NCBI GenBank assembly: GCA_024398715.1
Contig: JAKSIP010000001.1
Coordinates: 62,001 to 126,000, forward strand
Source of the DNA: Bacteroidaceae bacterium
GTDB taxonomy: Bacteria; Bacteroidota; Bacteroidia; Bacteroidales; Bacteroidaceae
Direction of reading: 5' to 3'
Length of the DNA stretch: 64,000 bases
How positions within the stretch are numbered: the stretch's first letter is position 1; the number at the start of each line of letters is the position of its first letter. The translations under genes and the position numbers were made by a program. The notes below the pieces were generated by a model, which searched no databases, had not been told where the DNA came from, and saw only the letters and a program-made list of their open reading frames with translations. This document shows positions 45,643-54,977 of the stretch, one piece after another.

Positions 45643-48135
45643 TTATTTGTTTGGTGTGATATCTATGGCACTTGCAACCTTTTCGTTAAGGAGAGCCAAA
45701 TCCCAAACCTGACTGATGCGGTCAACATAATGGAACTGCAAACCCTCAAGATACATGGCCGGAATCTCTTCAATATCGGGGCGGTTTTCCTTGCAAAGGA
45801 TTATTTCAGTAATACCTGCACGTTTTGCGGCAAGAATCTTTTCCCGGATGCCGCCAACAGGCAGAACCTTTCCGCGCAATGTTATCTCTCCGGTCATGGC
45901 AAGACGTTCCTTGACCTTGCGTTGCGTGAATGCCGATGCAATAGACGTAGCCATGGTCACTCCGGCAGACGGACCGTCTTTAGGAATGGCACCCTCAGGA
46001 ACATGGATGTGTATATTGAAACTTGTAAAGACCTCCGGGTCAAGTCCAAGCATTGACGCATGAGCGCGTGAATATTCAAGAGCCAGCATGGCAGACTCTT
46101 TCATTACATCGCCCAGATTACCGGTGAGAGTCAGTTTGCCACCGTCTTTTGCACGGCATAGAGAGGTTTCAATAAACAGAATCTCTCCACCTACGGCAGT
46201 CCATGCCAGACCCGTAACCACGCCTGCAAACTTATTATTCTGGTACATATCGCGAGAGTAGGTCTTCTTGCCCAGCAAATCGGGCAGATCCTTTGGCTGG
46301 ATAGTGACTTTCTCGCATGTCAGATAATGTCCGCTTGCAAATTTGGAAGCGGTCTTGCGTACAATCTTGTCAATAACCTTTTCCAACTGGCGCACGCCGG
46401 ATTCACGGGTGTAGTTCTCGATGATTGCCTCAAAAACAACCTTGCCCATAGAAATGTTGTTTCTTTTGAGACCGTTGCTTTCAATCTTGCGGGGCAACAG
46501 ATGGCGCTTTGCTATTTCCAGTTTTTCCTCTGTAATGTAACCGCTTACCTCAATAAGTTCCATACGGTCCAGAAGCGGGGAGGGGATGGTGCTCAGGCTA
46601 TTGGCTGTAGTAATGAACATAACATTGCTCAGGTCATAGTCAATGTCAAGATAATTGTCGTGGAAAGTATTGTTCTGTTCAGGATCAAGAACTTCCAGCA
46701 ATGCACTTGACGGATCTCCGTTCTGAGTCATCTGCGCAACCTTGTCAATCTCGTCCAGAAGGAATACCGGGTTTGAAGAACCGGCTTTGATAAGTCCGCT
46801 GATAATACGGCCGGCCATAGCGCCTATGTAAGTACGGCGGTGACCTCGGATTTCAGCCTCATCGTGCAGACCGCCCAGAGAAATACGTACATATTTGCGG
46901 CCCAGTGCATGTGCAATTGACTTTCCAAGAGAAGTCTTGCCAACTCCCGGAGGACCATACAGACAGATGATTGGCGCTTTGTTGTCTCCACGCAGTTTCA
47001 TGACTGCCAGATGTTCCAATATACGTTCCTTCACCTTCTCAAGACCGTAATGGTCCTGGTCAAGCGCTTTCTGAGCCGTTGTCATATCCCAGTTTTCCTG
47101 CGTGCAGAAATTCCACGGCAGATTCAGAATAGTTTGCAGATAGTTGTATTGCAGCATATAGTCCGGGCTCTGGGTGTTTGTACGCGCCAGTTTGGCCAGT
47201 TCTTTCTGGAATATCTCTTCAATTGCTGAGCTCCATTGTTTGTGACGGCCCTTCTTTTTAAGTTCTTCTATCTCTTCTTCCTGGGAATTGTCTCCAAGTT
47301 CGTCCTGAATGTTTTTTATCTGCTGCTGCAAAAAGTACTCTTTCTGCTGGCGTTCAAGGTCATGATGTGTAATACGGTTAATCTTGTTTTTCAGATCTGC
47401 CAGCTGCTGTGCCTTGCTCAGGATTTTAAGCAATGCAACCAAACGCTCCTGCATGGGCAGAGAGAGCATATCCTGTTTGTCCTTTATTTCAAAAGGCAGG
47501 TTGGTTGCTATGAAATTGATCATGATAGCAGGATTGTTCAGATTCTTTATGGCGAAATCCAATTCATTCGGAATATTGTTGTCCAATGTGGACTTTACAA
47601 ACTGAATGGCCCGTTCACGGCACGAATCAAGCATGGTCATGTATTCCAGATTGTGGACAGCCGGTATCTCAGGCATATTTTCTATGGCTGCAACCGGATA
47701 TTTGCGGCCGTAATGCATAGACTGCAGTGTAACACGGTGCATTCCGTGAATGATAGCCGTCTCTGAGCCATCGGGCAGAGTGATTACTTTCAGAACCTTG
47801 GCAACAACACCTACGGAATAGAGCTGATCCTTCTTAGGTTCTTCCACATCCGGGTCTTTCTGACTGAAAACTGCAAAATAAGAGTTCTTTCTGTGTGCTT
47901 CTTCCACCACATTATGAGAGAACTCACGGCCTATCTGTACAGGCATGACAACACCCGGGAACAGAACAATGCCGCGCAAAGGCAACAAAGGCAACTCACT
48001 CTTTGTTGGTGCCGGTTTGAATATATCCTGTGCATCGGAATCGATTTCCGCTACAAAAGAGACTACATGTTCAGGGTCTTCGAACGGACCTGAGAAAGGG
48101 TCGTTTTCAGACATATCTCTATTTTTCTTTGCCAT
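45643..48135 (-). CDS. lon: ATP-dependent protease Lon
   Basis: This 830-residue protease degrades misfolded and regulatory proteins in the cytosol. Domain order is an N-terminal substrate-binding domain (LPLLPLRGIVLFPGVVMPV), a coiled-coil middle, an AAA+ module with GPPGVGKTSLGKS and LLDEIDKV, and a C-terminal protease with PEGAIPKDGPSAGVTMATS (catalytic Ser) and the partner Lys in GKVLPVGGIREKI. It is first in a minus-strand run with tgt and the LptF/LptG-type gene. A consensus -7 box is upstream. Confidence 0.96.
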   Translation of the reverse strand: MAKKNRDMSENDPFSGPFEDPEHVVSFVAEIDSDAQDIFKPAPTKSELPLLPLRGIVLFPGVVMPVQIGREFSHNVVEEAHRKNSYFAVFSQKDPDVEEPKKDQLYSVGVVAKVLKVITLPDGSETAIIHGMHRVTLQSMHYGRKYPVAAIENMPEIPAVHNLEYMTMLDSCRERAIQFVKSTLDNNIPNELDFAIKNLNNPAIMINFIATNLPFEIKDKQDMLSLPMQERLVALLKILSKAQQLADLKNKINRITHHDLERQQKEYFLQQQIKNIQDELGDNSQEEEIEELKKKGRHKQWSSAIEEIFQKELAKLARTNTQSPDYMLQYNYLQTILNLPWNFCTQENWDMTTAQKALDQDHYGLEKVKERILEHLAVMKLRGDNKAPIICLYGPPGVGKTSLGKSIAHALGRKYVRISLGGLHDEAEIRGHRRTYIGAMAGRIISGLIKAGSSNPVFLLDEIDKVAQMTQNGDPSSALLEVLDPEQNNTFHDNYLDIDYDLSNVMFITTANSLSTIPSPLLDRMELIEVSGYITEEKLEIAKRHLLPRKIESNGLKRNNISMGKVVFEAIIENYTRESGVRQLEKVIDKIVRKTASKFASGHYLTCEKVTIQPKDLPDLLGKKTYSRDMYQNNKFAGVVTGLAWTAVGGEILFIETSLCRAKDGGKLTLTGNLGDVMKESAMLALEYSRAHASMLGLDPEVFTSFNIHIHVPEGAIPKDGPSAGVTMATSIASAFTQRKVKERLAMTGEITLRGKVLPVGGIREKILAAKRAGITEIILCKENRPDIEEIPAMYLEGLQFHYVDRISQVWDLALLNEKVASAIDITPNK

Positions 48136-48292
48136 AGAACAATAATTACTGGTAAAAAACCTGTTTTGAAATGCAAAATTACTGAATTTTCTTGATTATT
48201 TGCGCTTCTCTCCAAGTATTGTAGTTTTTTAAGACTTTAATAGGGCTTATGTAATTAAGTTTTGTAATTTTGCACAGTTGGAAATCAAATAA
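48136..48292. promoter_or_regulatory. Divergent promoter region between lon and pncB
   Basis: Two perfect -7 boxes point outwards: TAATTTTG on the minus strand at 48174-48181 for lon, and TAATTTTG on the plus strand at 48265-48272 for pncB. Neither has a clear TTG at the ideal distance. No further operator-like palindrome was recognised. Confidence 0.6.
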
Positions 48293-49531
48293 ATGGCAGA
48301 TATGATAGAAAATCCAAAAACTGCGGACATCTGTAAGGAACCTGTATTGTACAGTATTCTGGAAAACGATTTGTACAAGTTTTCAATGTCCCACTACTAT
48401 CAGATGATAAACCCGTTGGCAACAGGAAAATTTGCGTTCAAAGACCGTAACAATCTGGTTTTCACCCAAGAGTTTGTAGATATTCTGCGCCGTGCCTTCA
48501 AACACCTTACAGAGTTGCATCTTACAAATCAGGAATTGGACTGGTGCAAAATCAATCTGCCTTACATTCCACAATGTTATTTTGAATGGCTGCAGGGATT
48601 CAGTTTCAATCCTGACCTGATTAACATCTGGCTTGACAGCGAGGGACATCTCCAGATAGAAGTCCAGGATCTTATATATAAGGTAACTCTGTATGAGATG
48701 CCTATACTCTCTACCGTTTCCGAAATGTACTACCGTTACAAAGGTTACAAGGTAAAAGACTGGGCCTATATTGACGAACAGCTAGCCCGCAAGGCCGAAC
48801 TGTCAGACAGCCATCAGCTCAAATACGCCAACTTTGGTCTGCGCCGCCGTTTCTCACACCAGGTTGAAGACCACGTGACAGATTATCTGGTACACAACTC
48901 AAAATACTTTGTAGGCTCATCAACCGTCAGTTTCGCAATGAAATATCAGGCAGTCAATCCATATTTCAAACCTATAGGGACAATGGCTCACGAACTTATT
49001 ATGGCAAGCGGAGCCATGTACGGCCCGCGCGAGGCCAACTATATAGTAATGCGCAACTGGTCTCATGTCTATGGCGGCTCGCTTGGCGTAATGCTTACAG
49101 ACTGTTTCACTACCGATGTCTTTCTGCGCAACTTCAGTATGGACATGGCCAAACTGTATGACGGTGTGCGTCATGACAGCGGAGACCCGTTCCTGTTCGG
49201 AGACAAGATGATAGAAAAATACAAATCATACAATATCAACCCAATGACAAAATCCATAGTATTCAGCGATGCCTTGGATTTTGAAAAAATGGTTGCCATC
49301 AATGACTATTTCAAAGGACGCATCAACCTGTCATTCGGTATAGGAACCAATCTTACCAATGACTGCGGCTACGAACCGTTGAACATAGTAATGAAACTTG
49401 TCAGTTTCCGTGTCAATCCGCGTCAGCCGGAGCTCAAATGCGTCAAGCTGAGCGATGTCCGCGGCAAGGAAATTGGAGACCCGTCAGAGATTGACCTTTA
49501 CAAGCGCATGCTTGGCATTTCCCTTTCCTGA
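48293..49531 (+). CDS. pncB: Nicotinate phosphoribosyltransferase
   Basis: This 412-residue enzyme makes nicotinate mononucleotide in NAD salvage. YSILENDLYKFSMSHYY, FGLRRRFSHQ, GTMAHELIMA, GVRHDSGDPFLFGDK and IVFSDALDFEKM are family segments, with phosphate-binding and catalytic residues present. An in-frame ATG at 48302 is an alternative start. The gene faces away from lon. Confidence 0.94.
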   Translation: MADMIENPKTADICKEPVLYSILENDLYKFSMSHYYQMINPLATGKFAFKDRNNLVFTQEFVDILRRAFKHLTELHLTNQELDWCKINLPYIPQCYFEWLQGFSFNPDLINIWLDSEGHLQIEVQDLIYKVTLYEMPILSTVSEMYYRYKGYKVKDWAYIDEQLARKAELSDSHQLKYANFGLRRRFSHQVEDHVTDYLVHNSKYFVGSSTVSFAMKYQAVNPYFKPIGTMAHELIMASGAMYGPREANYIVMRNWSHVYGGSLGVMLTDCFTTDVFLRNFSMDMAKLYDGVRHDSGDPFLFGDKMIEKYKSYNINPMTKSIVFSDALDFEKMVAINDYFKGRINLSFGIGTNLTNDCGYEPLNIVMKLVSFRVNPRQPELKCVKLSDVRGKEIGDPSEIDLYKRMLGISLS

Positions 49532-49549
49532 AATGTCTCCCGCCTTGAA

Positions 49550-50239
49550 ATGCCGTCCACAGGATTCACATTCAAGCAGTTCCATATAGAGCAGGGCAGT
49601 TGTGCCATGAAAGTTGGCACCGACTCCGTATTGCTTGGTGCATGGAGCGCCTTGCCGGAGACTGGCCGCATACTTGACATAGGTTGCGGAACCGGCATAC
49701 TCTCCCTAATGGCCGCACAGCGCACCGGTTGTATCATTACCGCTGTTGAAATTGAGGCCGATGCCGCCGCCCAGGCCCGTTTGAACGTTTCCGCTTCAAA
49801 GTGGAGTAGCCGCATAGATGTTGTATGTGCAGACATCAGGACCTTTACTGCAGCAGAACCGTTTCAGACTATTGTCTGCAATCCGCCATATTTCCAGAAT
49901 TCCCTTGCGGCTCCGCTTGCCGCGCGCGCCGGTGCACGCCAGGGCGTGAATCTCTCTTTTGATGAATTGTTGCAGGCTGCGGCACGCCTGCTCTCCCAAG
50001 ATGGGGAAATGTTTGTAGTCCTGCCTTGTGACGCCCTGCAGCCGTTCTTCAAATCTGCCGCAATGAACGGCCTGCACCAGCACAACCTGTGCTACGTAAG
50101 CACCGCACCCGGCAAACAGCCCAAGCGCGTACTGCTCTCACTGCAGCGCCACTGCACACCGTCAGCTCCCACCACACTTGTCATGGGCTCACCAACCCAG
50201 CTTGCCCTTACCTCCGCCTTTTATCTGACCGGGAGGTAG
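49550..50239 (+). CDS. tRNA1(Val) A37 N6-methyltransferase-like (YfiC/TrmN6)
   Basis: A 229-residue SAM-dependent methyltransferase. FTFKQFHIEQGSCAMKVGTDSVLLGAW is the family start (key part: CAMKVGTDSVLLGAW), LDIGCGTGILSLMAAQR is the SAM-binding loop and VCNPPYFQNS the NPPY catalytic motif for adenine N6 methylation. The coding region is visibly richer in G and C than its neighbours. It is 18 bases after pncB and overlaps the convergent rsmG by 19 bases at the 3' end. Confidence 0.86.
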   Translation: MPSTGFTFKQFHIEQGSCAMKVGTDSVLLGAWSALPETGRILDIGCGTGILSLMAAQRTGCIITAVEIEADAAAQARLNVSASKWSSRIDVVCADIRTFTAAEPFQTIVCNPPYFQNSLAAPLAARAGARQGVNLSFDELLQAAARLLSQDGEMFVVLPCDALQPFFKSAAMNGLHQHNLCYVSTAPGKQPKRVLLSLQRHCTPSAPTTLVMGSPTQLALTSAFYLTGR

Positions 50240-50859
50240 AGAATCTGCTTGGAGTTTTCGGCAAACCAGGGATCTGGAAAGTATGTGCTAATTGGCTCAG
50301 TAACAGCGCTCTTGCCGCCCGGTGTTGAAGTAATTTCCTGCGTCAGGTCACCGCCTTTCAGGCAGATAAGGCCGGCAGGGTAGGCGTTATGGCCAAGCTT
50401 CTTGTCCAAAAGACGGCCGCATATTTTCATAAGGTCCGGCAACGGCATTACGGCACGGCTAACCGCAAACTCGAAACGGGTCTTGAGTTCCTGCGCGGTA
50501 GCATGGATACAGGTCACATTCCTAAGTCCGATCTGGCTTGCAATACTTTCTGCAACCTTGACTTTTTTCCCTATACTGTCAACAAGAGTAAAATGGCTGT
50601 CCGGGAACATTATGGCAAGCGGAATACCTGGAAAACCGCCGCCAGTACCTATATCCACAATTTCTGTACCCGGTCTGAAATTTATAAAACGCGCTATGGA
50701 TAGGGAATGGAGCACGTGATGCAGATACAGGTTGTCAATATCCTTGCGTGATATCACATTGATTTTGCTGTTCCAGTCACGGTACAGAGCATCCAATGCT
50801 TCAAACTGCGCAATCTGTCCGGTTGACAGGTCCTTGAAATATTCCAATATCTGCTCCAT
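50221..50859 (-). CDS. rsmG: 16S rRNA (guanine527-N7)-methyltransferase
   Basis: A 212-residue methyltransferase (GidB). LYRDWNSKINVISRKD, LHHVLHSLSIARF, VDIGTGGGFPGIPLAI (SAM loop) and FAVSRAV are standard. It methylates G527 of 16S rRNA; loss gives low-level streptomycin resistance in several species. Its 3' end overlaps the convergent methyltransferase gene by 19 bases. Confidence 0.94.
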   Translation of the reverse strand: MEQILEYFKDLSTGQIAQFEALDALYRDWNSKINVISRKDIDNLYLHHVLHSLSIARFINFRPGTEIVDIGTGGGFPGIPLAIMFPDSHFTLVDSIGKKVKVAESIASQIGLRNVTCIHATAQELKTRFEFAVSRAVMPLPDLMKICGRLLDKKLGHNAYPAGLICLKGGDLTQEITSTPGGKSAVTEPISTYFPDPWFAENSKQILYLPVR

Positions 50860-50887
50860 AAAATTATTCTTTCATTATTTCTTGTTG

Positions 50888-50925
50888 CAAAGATACTCAA
50901 TTTTTAATGTTTTTAATTACCTTTG
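50888..50925. promoter_or_regulatory. Divergent -7 boxes of rsmG and the first NCS2 permease
   Basis: TATCTTTG on the minus strand (50888-50895) lies 28 bases before rsmG, and TACCTTTG on the plus strand (50918-50925) lies 29 bases before the permease gene. Both match TAnnTTTG; upstream TTG elements are not clear. The two start regions are close enough to interfere. Confidence 0.55.
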
Positions 50926-50954
50926 CCTAATGTATTACTCGGAAAAATAGGCTG

Positions 50955-52262
50955 ATGAAAACTGGAACTCCATATATTCTTGACGGGAAAATACCTCTTT
51001 CAAAGGCGTTGCCGTTCGGTTTGCAGCATATACTTTGCATGTTTGTTGCCAACGTGACTCCAATCATACTTCTGGCCAATATCACCGGACTGGAAAACGG
51101 AATCTCCGTAGCGCTTGTGCAGAACGCAATGATAATAGCCGGAATAGGAACTCTTGTCCAACTTTTCCCGTGCTGGAAGATAGGCGCGCGTCTCCCCATA
51201 GTTATGGGCATCAGTTTCACGTTCCTTTCCGTAGCAGTAAGCATTGCTGCCACCCATGGCATGGGAACGCTGATGGGTGCTGTCATAGTTGGAGGTATCA
51301 TTGAAGGTTTGCTGGGACTGTTCGCAAAATACTGGATCAGGATAATTCCGCCCATAGTTTCCGCAACAGTAGTCACTGCAATAGGCTTTTCCCTTTTGCC
51401 CATAGGAGCAAATTCATTTGCCGGCGGACAGGGTGCAGCAGATTTCGGATCCCTTGACAATTGGATTATAGGTTCCGTCACTCTTCTTTCCTGCCTTTTC
51501 TGCCAGATATTCGGCAAAGGGTTCTTACGCTCAATTTCTGTTCTTGTAGGATTGGTTGTGGGTTATGTGCTTTCATTGTGCATGGGTGCTGTCGATTTGT
51601 CCGGCATTCATCAGACAGATTTCGTAGCCATACCCAAAATACTGCCGTTCAAGCCGGAGTTTCACTTTGGCAGCATACTATCAGTTCTGACCATTTTCAT
51701 AGTTTCGGCAACCGAAACCATTGGAGACACGTCTGCACTTGTAGCAGCAGCGCTGGGGCGCAACACAAGTACAAGAGAGATTTCAGGTTCCATTGCATGC
51801 GACGGATTTGTAAGTTCACTCTCAGGTGTATTCGGTTGTACACCTATTACATCGTTCAGCCAGAACATAGGACTTGTAGCAATGACCAAAGTTGTAAACC
51901 GGTATTCAATTGCTACCGGAGCCGTACTGATGATAGTTGCCGGAATTTTCCCGTTCATAGGATTCCTGCTGACAAGTATTCCGCAGGCAGTTCTTGGCGG
52001 TTGTACCATTCTGATATTCGGAACAATTGTCTATGCCGGATTGGGTATGGTTGCAAAATGCGGGTCAACATCGCGTAACCTGATTATTGTATGCATGTCA
52101 CTCAGTGTGGGACTGGGATTTACCCAGGCATCGGACATATTCAGTATATTCCCACAGATAATACAGGATATTTTTGGGGAAAACTGCGTTGCAACAGTAT
52201 TTCTTCTGGCTGTTATATTGAACCTTATTATTCCAAAAGATCTGACATACTTTGAACAATGA
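50955..52262 (+). CDS. NCS2-family nucleobase:cation symporter (first of tandem pair)
   Basis: A 435-residue inner-membrane transporter with about 14 TM segments. FGLQHILCMFVANVTPI in TM1, SATETIGDTSALVAA and the NAT signature QNIGLVAMTK in GCTPITSFSQNIGLV are diagnostic. Family members import uracil, xanthine, urate or related bases. The PxxxG-type TSFSQNIGL context fits xanthine/urate-like members as well as UraA, so substrate is open. The stop overlaps the start of the second copy (ATGA at 52259). Confidence 0.87.
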   Translation: MKTGTPYILDGKIPLSKALPFGLQHILCMFVANVTPIILLANITGLENGISVALVQNAMIIAGIGTLVQLFPCWKIGARLPIVMGISFTFLSVAVSIAATHGMGTLMGAVIVGGIIEGLLGLFAKYWIRIIPPIVSATVVTAIGFSLLPIGANSFAGGQGAADFGSLDNWIIGSVTLLSCLFCQIFGKGFLRSISVLVGLVVGYVLSLCMGAVDLSGIHQTDFVAIPKILPFKPEFHFGSILSVLTIFIVSATETIGDTSALVAAALGRNTSTREISGSIACDGFVSSLSGVFGCTPITSFSQNIGLVAMTKVVNRYSIATGAVLMIVAGIFPFIGFLLTSIPQAVLGGCTILIFGTIVYAGLGMVAKCGSTSRNLIIVCMSLSVGLGFTQASDIFSIFPQIIQDIFGENCVATVFLLAVILNLIIPKDLTYFEQ

Positions 52263-53569
52263 AACATACAGGAAGTCCATTTACACTTGAAGGGTCATTG
52301 CCGCTCTTGCAGACTCTGCCGTTCGGATTGCAGCATGTGCTTTGCATGTTTGCCACAAACATAGCTCCGATTGTTATTCTGGCAGGCGCTGTGGGTCTTG
52401 ACAGCAATACCTCAAAGGCATTGATCCAGAATGCTATGTTAATAGCCGGCATAGGAACACTCATACAACTCTATCCATGTTGGAAAATAGGTTCCCGGCT
52501 GCCCATAGTAGTAGGCACCAGTTTCAAATTTCTGGCAATAGCAATAAGCATTGGCGCCGCCCAAGGTATGGGAACTCTGATGGGTGCTGTCATTGTTGGA
52601 GGTCTTTTTGAAGGTCTGATAGGACTGTTCGCAAAATACTGGATAAAGATAGTATCGCCCATAGTGGTTGCCACTGTCATAATGGCAATCGGTCTGTCTC
52701 TTCTGCCGGAAGGTGCATACTCTTTTGCAGGAGGACAGGGCGCTGCAGATTTCGGTTCACTGAACAATTGGATAATGGGTTCAGTCTCCCTTCTGTCATG
52801 TCTGTTGTGTCTGGTTATAGGAAAAGGAACATTCCGCTCAATATCCGTTCTTGTAGGTCTGGCTGCAGGGTATATAACATCTATCATTCTGGGTGTGACA
52901 GACTTGTCAGAAGTCCAGCAGGCTGCCGGACATATTTCAGTACCAAAAATACTGGTGTTCAAGCCTGAATTCCATATAGGTTCAATTCTGTCCATTCTGT
53001 GCATATATATTATTTCTGCTGTGGAAACAATAGGAGACACAACGGCATTGGCAGGAACGGCACTTAAACGCAATCCGTCAGTACAGGAATTGTCCGGTGC
53101 AGTAGCCTGCAACGGCTTTGTGAGTACTCTGGCAGGACTGTTCGGCTGTCTTCCGGTCACATCGTTCACCCAAAATGTGGGATTGTGCGCAATGACCAAG
53201 GTTGTGAACCGCTATTCAATTGCAGTAGGGGCCGCATTGATGATTTTTGCCGGAATAATTCCGTGGTGCGGAGCATTTCTTACCAGCATTCCGCAGTCGG
53301 TACTGGGCGGTTGCACCATACTGATATTCGGAATCATAGTCTTCTGCGGATTGGAAATGGTTGCAAAATGCGGTATGACAACCCGCAACATGCTTATTGT
53401 TTCATTGTCTCTCAGCGTAGGACTGGGATTTACCCAGGCATCGGATATGTTCAACATATTCCCTCAATTTGTACAGGACATATTTGCCGACAACTGTCTT
53501 GCCTGCGTATTTGTTCTTGCAGTTCTTTTGAATCTGATAATGCCCAAAGAAGAAAACCCACAAATATGA
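52259..53569 (+). CDS. NCS2-family nucleobase:cation symporter (second of tandem pair)
   Basis: A 436-residue paralogue of the preceding permease, alike along its whole length: same N-terminus pattern (LPFGLQHVLCMFATNIAPIV), SAVETIGDTTALAGTA and TSFTQNVGLCAMTK signature. Differences in the substrate-binding region (TATETIGDTS versus AVETIGDTT environment, IGLVAMTK versus VGLCAMTK) suggest different base preference. It overlaps both neighbours by about 4 bases, so it is part of one operon with rmuC. Confidence 0.87.
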   Translation: MKHTGSPFTLEGSLPLLQTLPFGLQHVLCMFATNIAPIVILAGAVGLDSNTSKALIQNAMLIAGIGTLIQLYPCWKIGSRLPIVVGTSFKFLAIAISIGAAQGMGTLMGAVIVGGLFEGLIGLFAKYWIKIVSPIVVATVIMAIGLSLLPEGAYSFAGGQGAADFGSLNNWIMGSVSLLSCLLCLVIGKGTFRSISVLVGLAAGYITSIILGVTDLSEVQQAAGHISVPKILVFKPEFHIGSILSILCIYIISAVETIGDTTALAGTALKRNPSVQELSGAVACNGFVSTLAGLFGCLPVTSFTQNVGLCAMTKVVNRYSIAVGAALMIFAGIIPWCGAFLTSIPQSVLGGCTILIFGIIVFCGLEMVAKCGMTTRNMLIVSLSLSVGLGFTQASDMFNIFPQFVQDIFADNCLACVFVLAVLLNLIMPKEENPQI

Positions 53570-54960
53570 ATTACCTTATACCAATATTGGCAATAATAGT
53601 CTCCAACATCATCACGTTAGGGACGGTTTACATAATCCAAGTAAGAAAATGGCAGCGGTTTGCCCAAAACAAGTCCGTTGAACTGGAGCAGGCAAAAAAA
53701 GAGCTGTTTGCCGCTGAAAAATCTCTTGAAACAGAAAAACAGGTATTCCAGGCCAGGCTGCAGGCTGCGCTCGATGCAAACACTGAGTTGCGTAACAATT
53801 ACGAGAAAAGTCTGAAAGAAATAAAAGAGAGTCACGCACTGGCACTTGAAAAACAGGACCAGGCATACCAGAGACAGACCGCCGCGCTTAAGGCAGAGAT
53901 GATTGCAAAAACAGAAGAGATACTCCGTCAGCGGCAGGAAGAACTTGACAAAAAGGCTGCTGAGACCTTCCAGACAATAACAGGAACTCTTGGCAAAGAC
54001 CTGAAAGATATGAAAACCGCTTTTGAAGAAAACAAGACCAGGAACAGCGAGGATTCGGCACAGCTAAAAGAAAAATTTGAAAACGCCGTGCGCCAGCTTG
54101 AGCAGCAGACCAAGAGCATAGGAGACAAAGCCGATCACCTGGCCGATGCCATGCGCGGACAGAAAAAGATGCAGGGTTGTTGGGGAGAAACCATTCTGCA
54201 GAATATGCTCGATGCTGAAGGACTTGTAGAGGGTAGGGATTACGACAAGGAAGAAACGCTTAGGGATGAACTGGGCTTTGTTATCCGGAATCAGGAGACA
54301 GAAAAGCGCATGAGACCGGACTATCTGCTGCATTTTGTTGACAATCAGGATGTTGTTGTAGATTCCAAAGTATCTTTGGCCGCATTCATAGATTATCAGG
54401 AAGCCACAACACAGGAACAGAAAGACGATGCCCGCAAACGCAATCTCGACTCAATCAGGGAACAGGTAAAACGTCTGTCAGCAAAAAATTACAGCGAGTA
54501 TCTCAGGCCGGGCCGCAAGATGGTTGACTATGTGATAATGTTCGTTCCCAATTATCCGGCAATACAGCTGGCATATCTTGACGAGCCCAAACTCTGGAAA
54601 TGGGCATACGAGCAGAAAGTGCTTATTACCACATCGGAAACTCTGATGCCGTTCCTGAGGACAATTCTTCTTGCATGGAGAAATGTTGAACAGGTAAAGA
54701 ACCAGCAGAAAATAATTGAATCGGCCCAGAATATGATAACCAGGGTTGCAGATTTTACAAAATCAATGGCTACGCTGGGCAAAAAACTGGACGAGGCGCA
54801 GGATGCCTTTTCCGCAGCCGACAAAAAACTCAAAGACTCCGGACAGAGCATTCTGGTGAGCGCCAACCAGGTTGTAAAGCTTGGTGTGACATCAAAAAAA
54901 GCATTACCAAGTATACCTGATACCGATTCAGACATTGACATTGACATGAATCTGGCTTAA
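53566..54960 (+). CDS. rmuC: DNA recombination protein RmuC
   Basis: A 464-residue protein: one N-terminal TM segment (about 4-24), a coiled coil (about 30-190) and a nuclease-like domain with GCWGETILQNMLDAEGL, RPDYLLHF, VVVDSKVSLAAFIDYQEA and FVPNYPAIQLA, the family core with the D-x-K active-site pattern. RmuC limits recombination at inverted repeats in E. coli. The frame is open from 53185, but the ATG at 53566 is chosen because the upstream part overlaps the permease and is not family-like. Confidence 0.9.
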   Translation: MNYLIPILAIIVSNIITLGTVYIIQVRKWQRFAQNKSVELEQAKKELFAAEKSLETEKQVFQARLQAALDANTELRNNYEKSLKEIKESHALALEKQDQAYQRQTAALKAEMIAKTEEILRQRQEELDKKAAETFQTITGTLGKDLKDMKTAFEENKTRNSEDSAQLKEKFENAVRQLEQQTKSIGDKADHLADAMRGQKKMQGCWGETILQNMLDAEGLVEGRDYDKEETLRDELGFVIRNQETEKRMRPDYLLHFVDNQDVVVDSKVSLAAFIDYQEATTQEQKDDARKRNLDSIREQVKRLSAKNYSEYLRPGRKMVDYVIMFVPNYPAIQLAYLDEPKLWKWAYEQKVLITTSETLMPFLRTILLAWRNVEQVKNQQKIIESAQNMITRVADFTKSMATLGKKLDEAQDAFSAADKKLKDSGQSILVSANQVVKLGVTSKKALPSIPDTDSDIDIDMNLA

Positions 54961-54977
54961 TTTATTTAGACTACATA

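Noticed and set aside
53185..53565. Upstream extension of rmuC
   Set aside because: It lies entirely within the second NCS2 permease and encodes Cys/Arg-rich sequence unlike RmuC.
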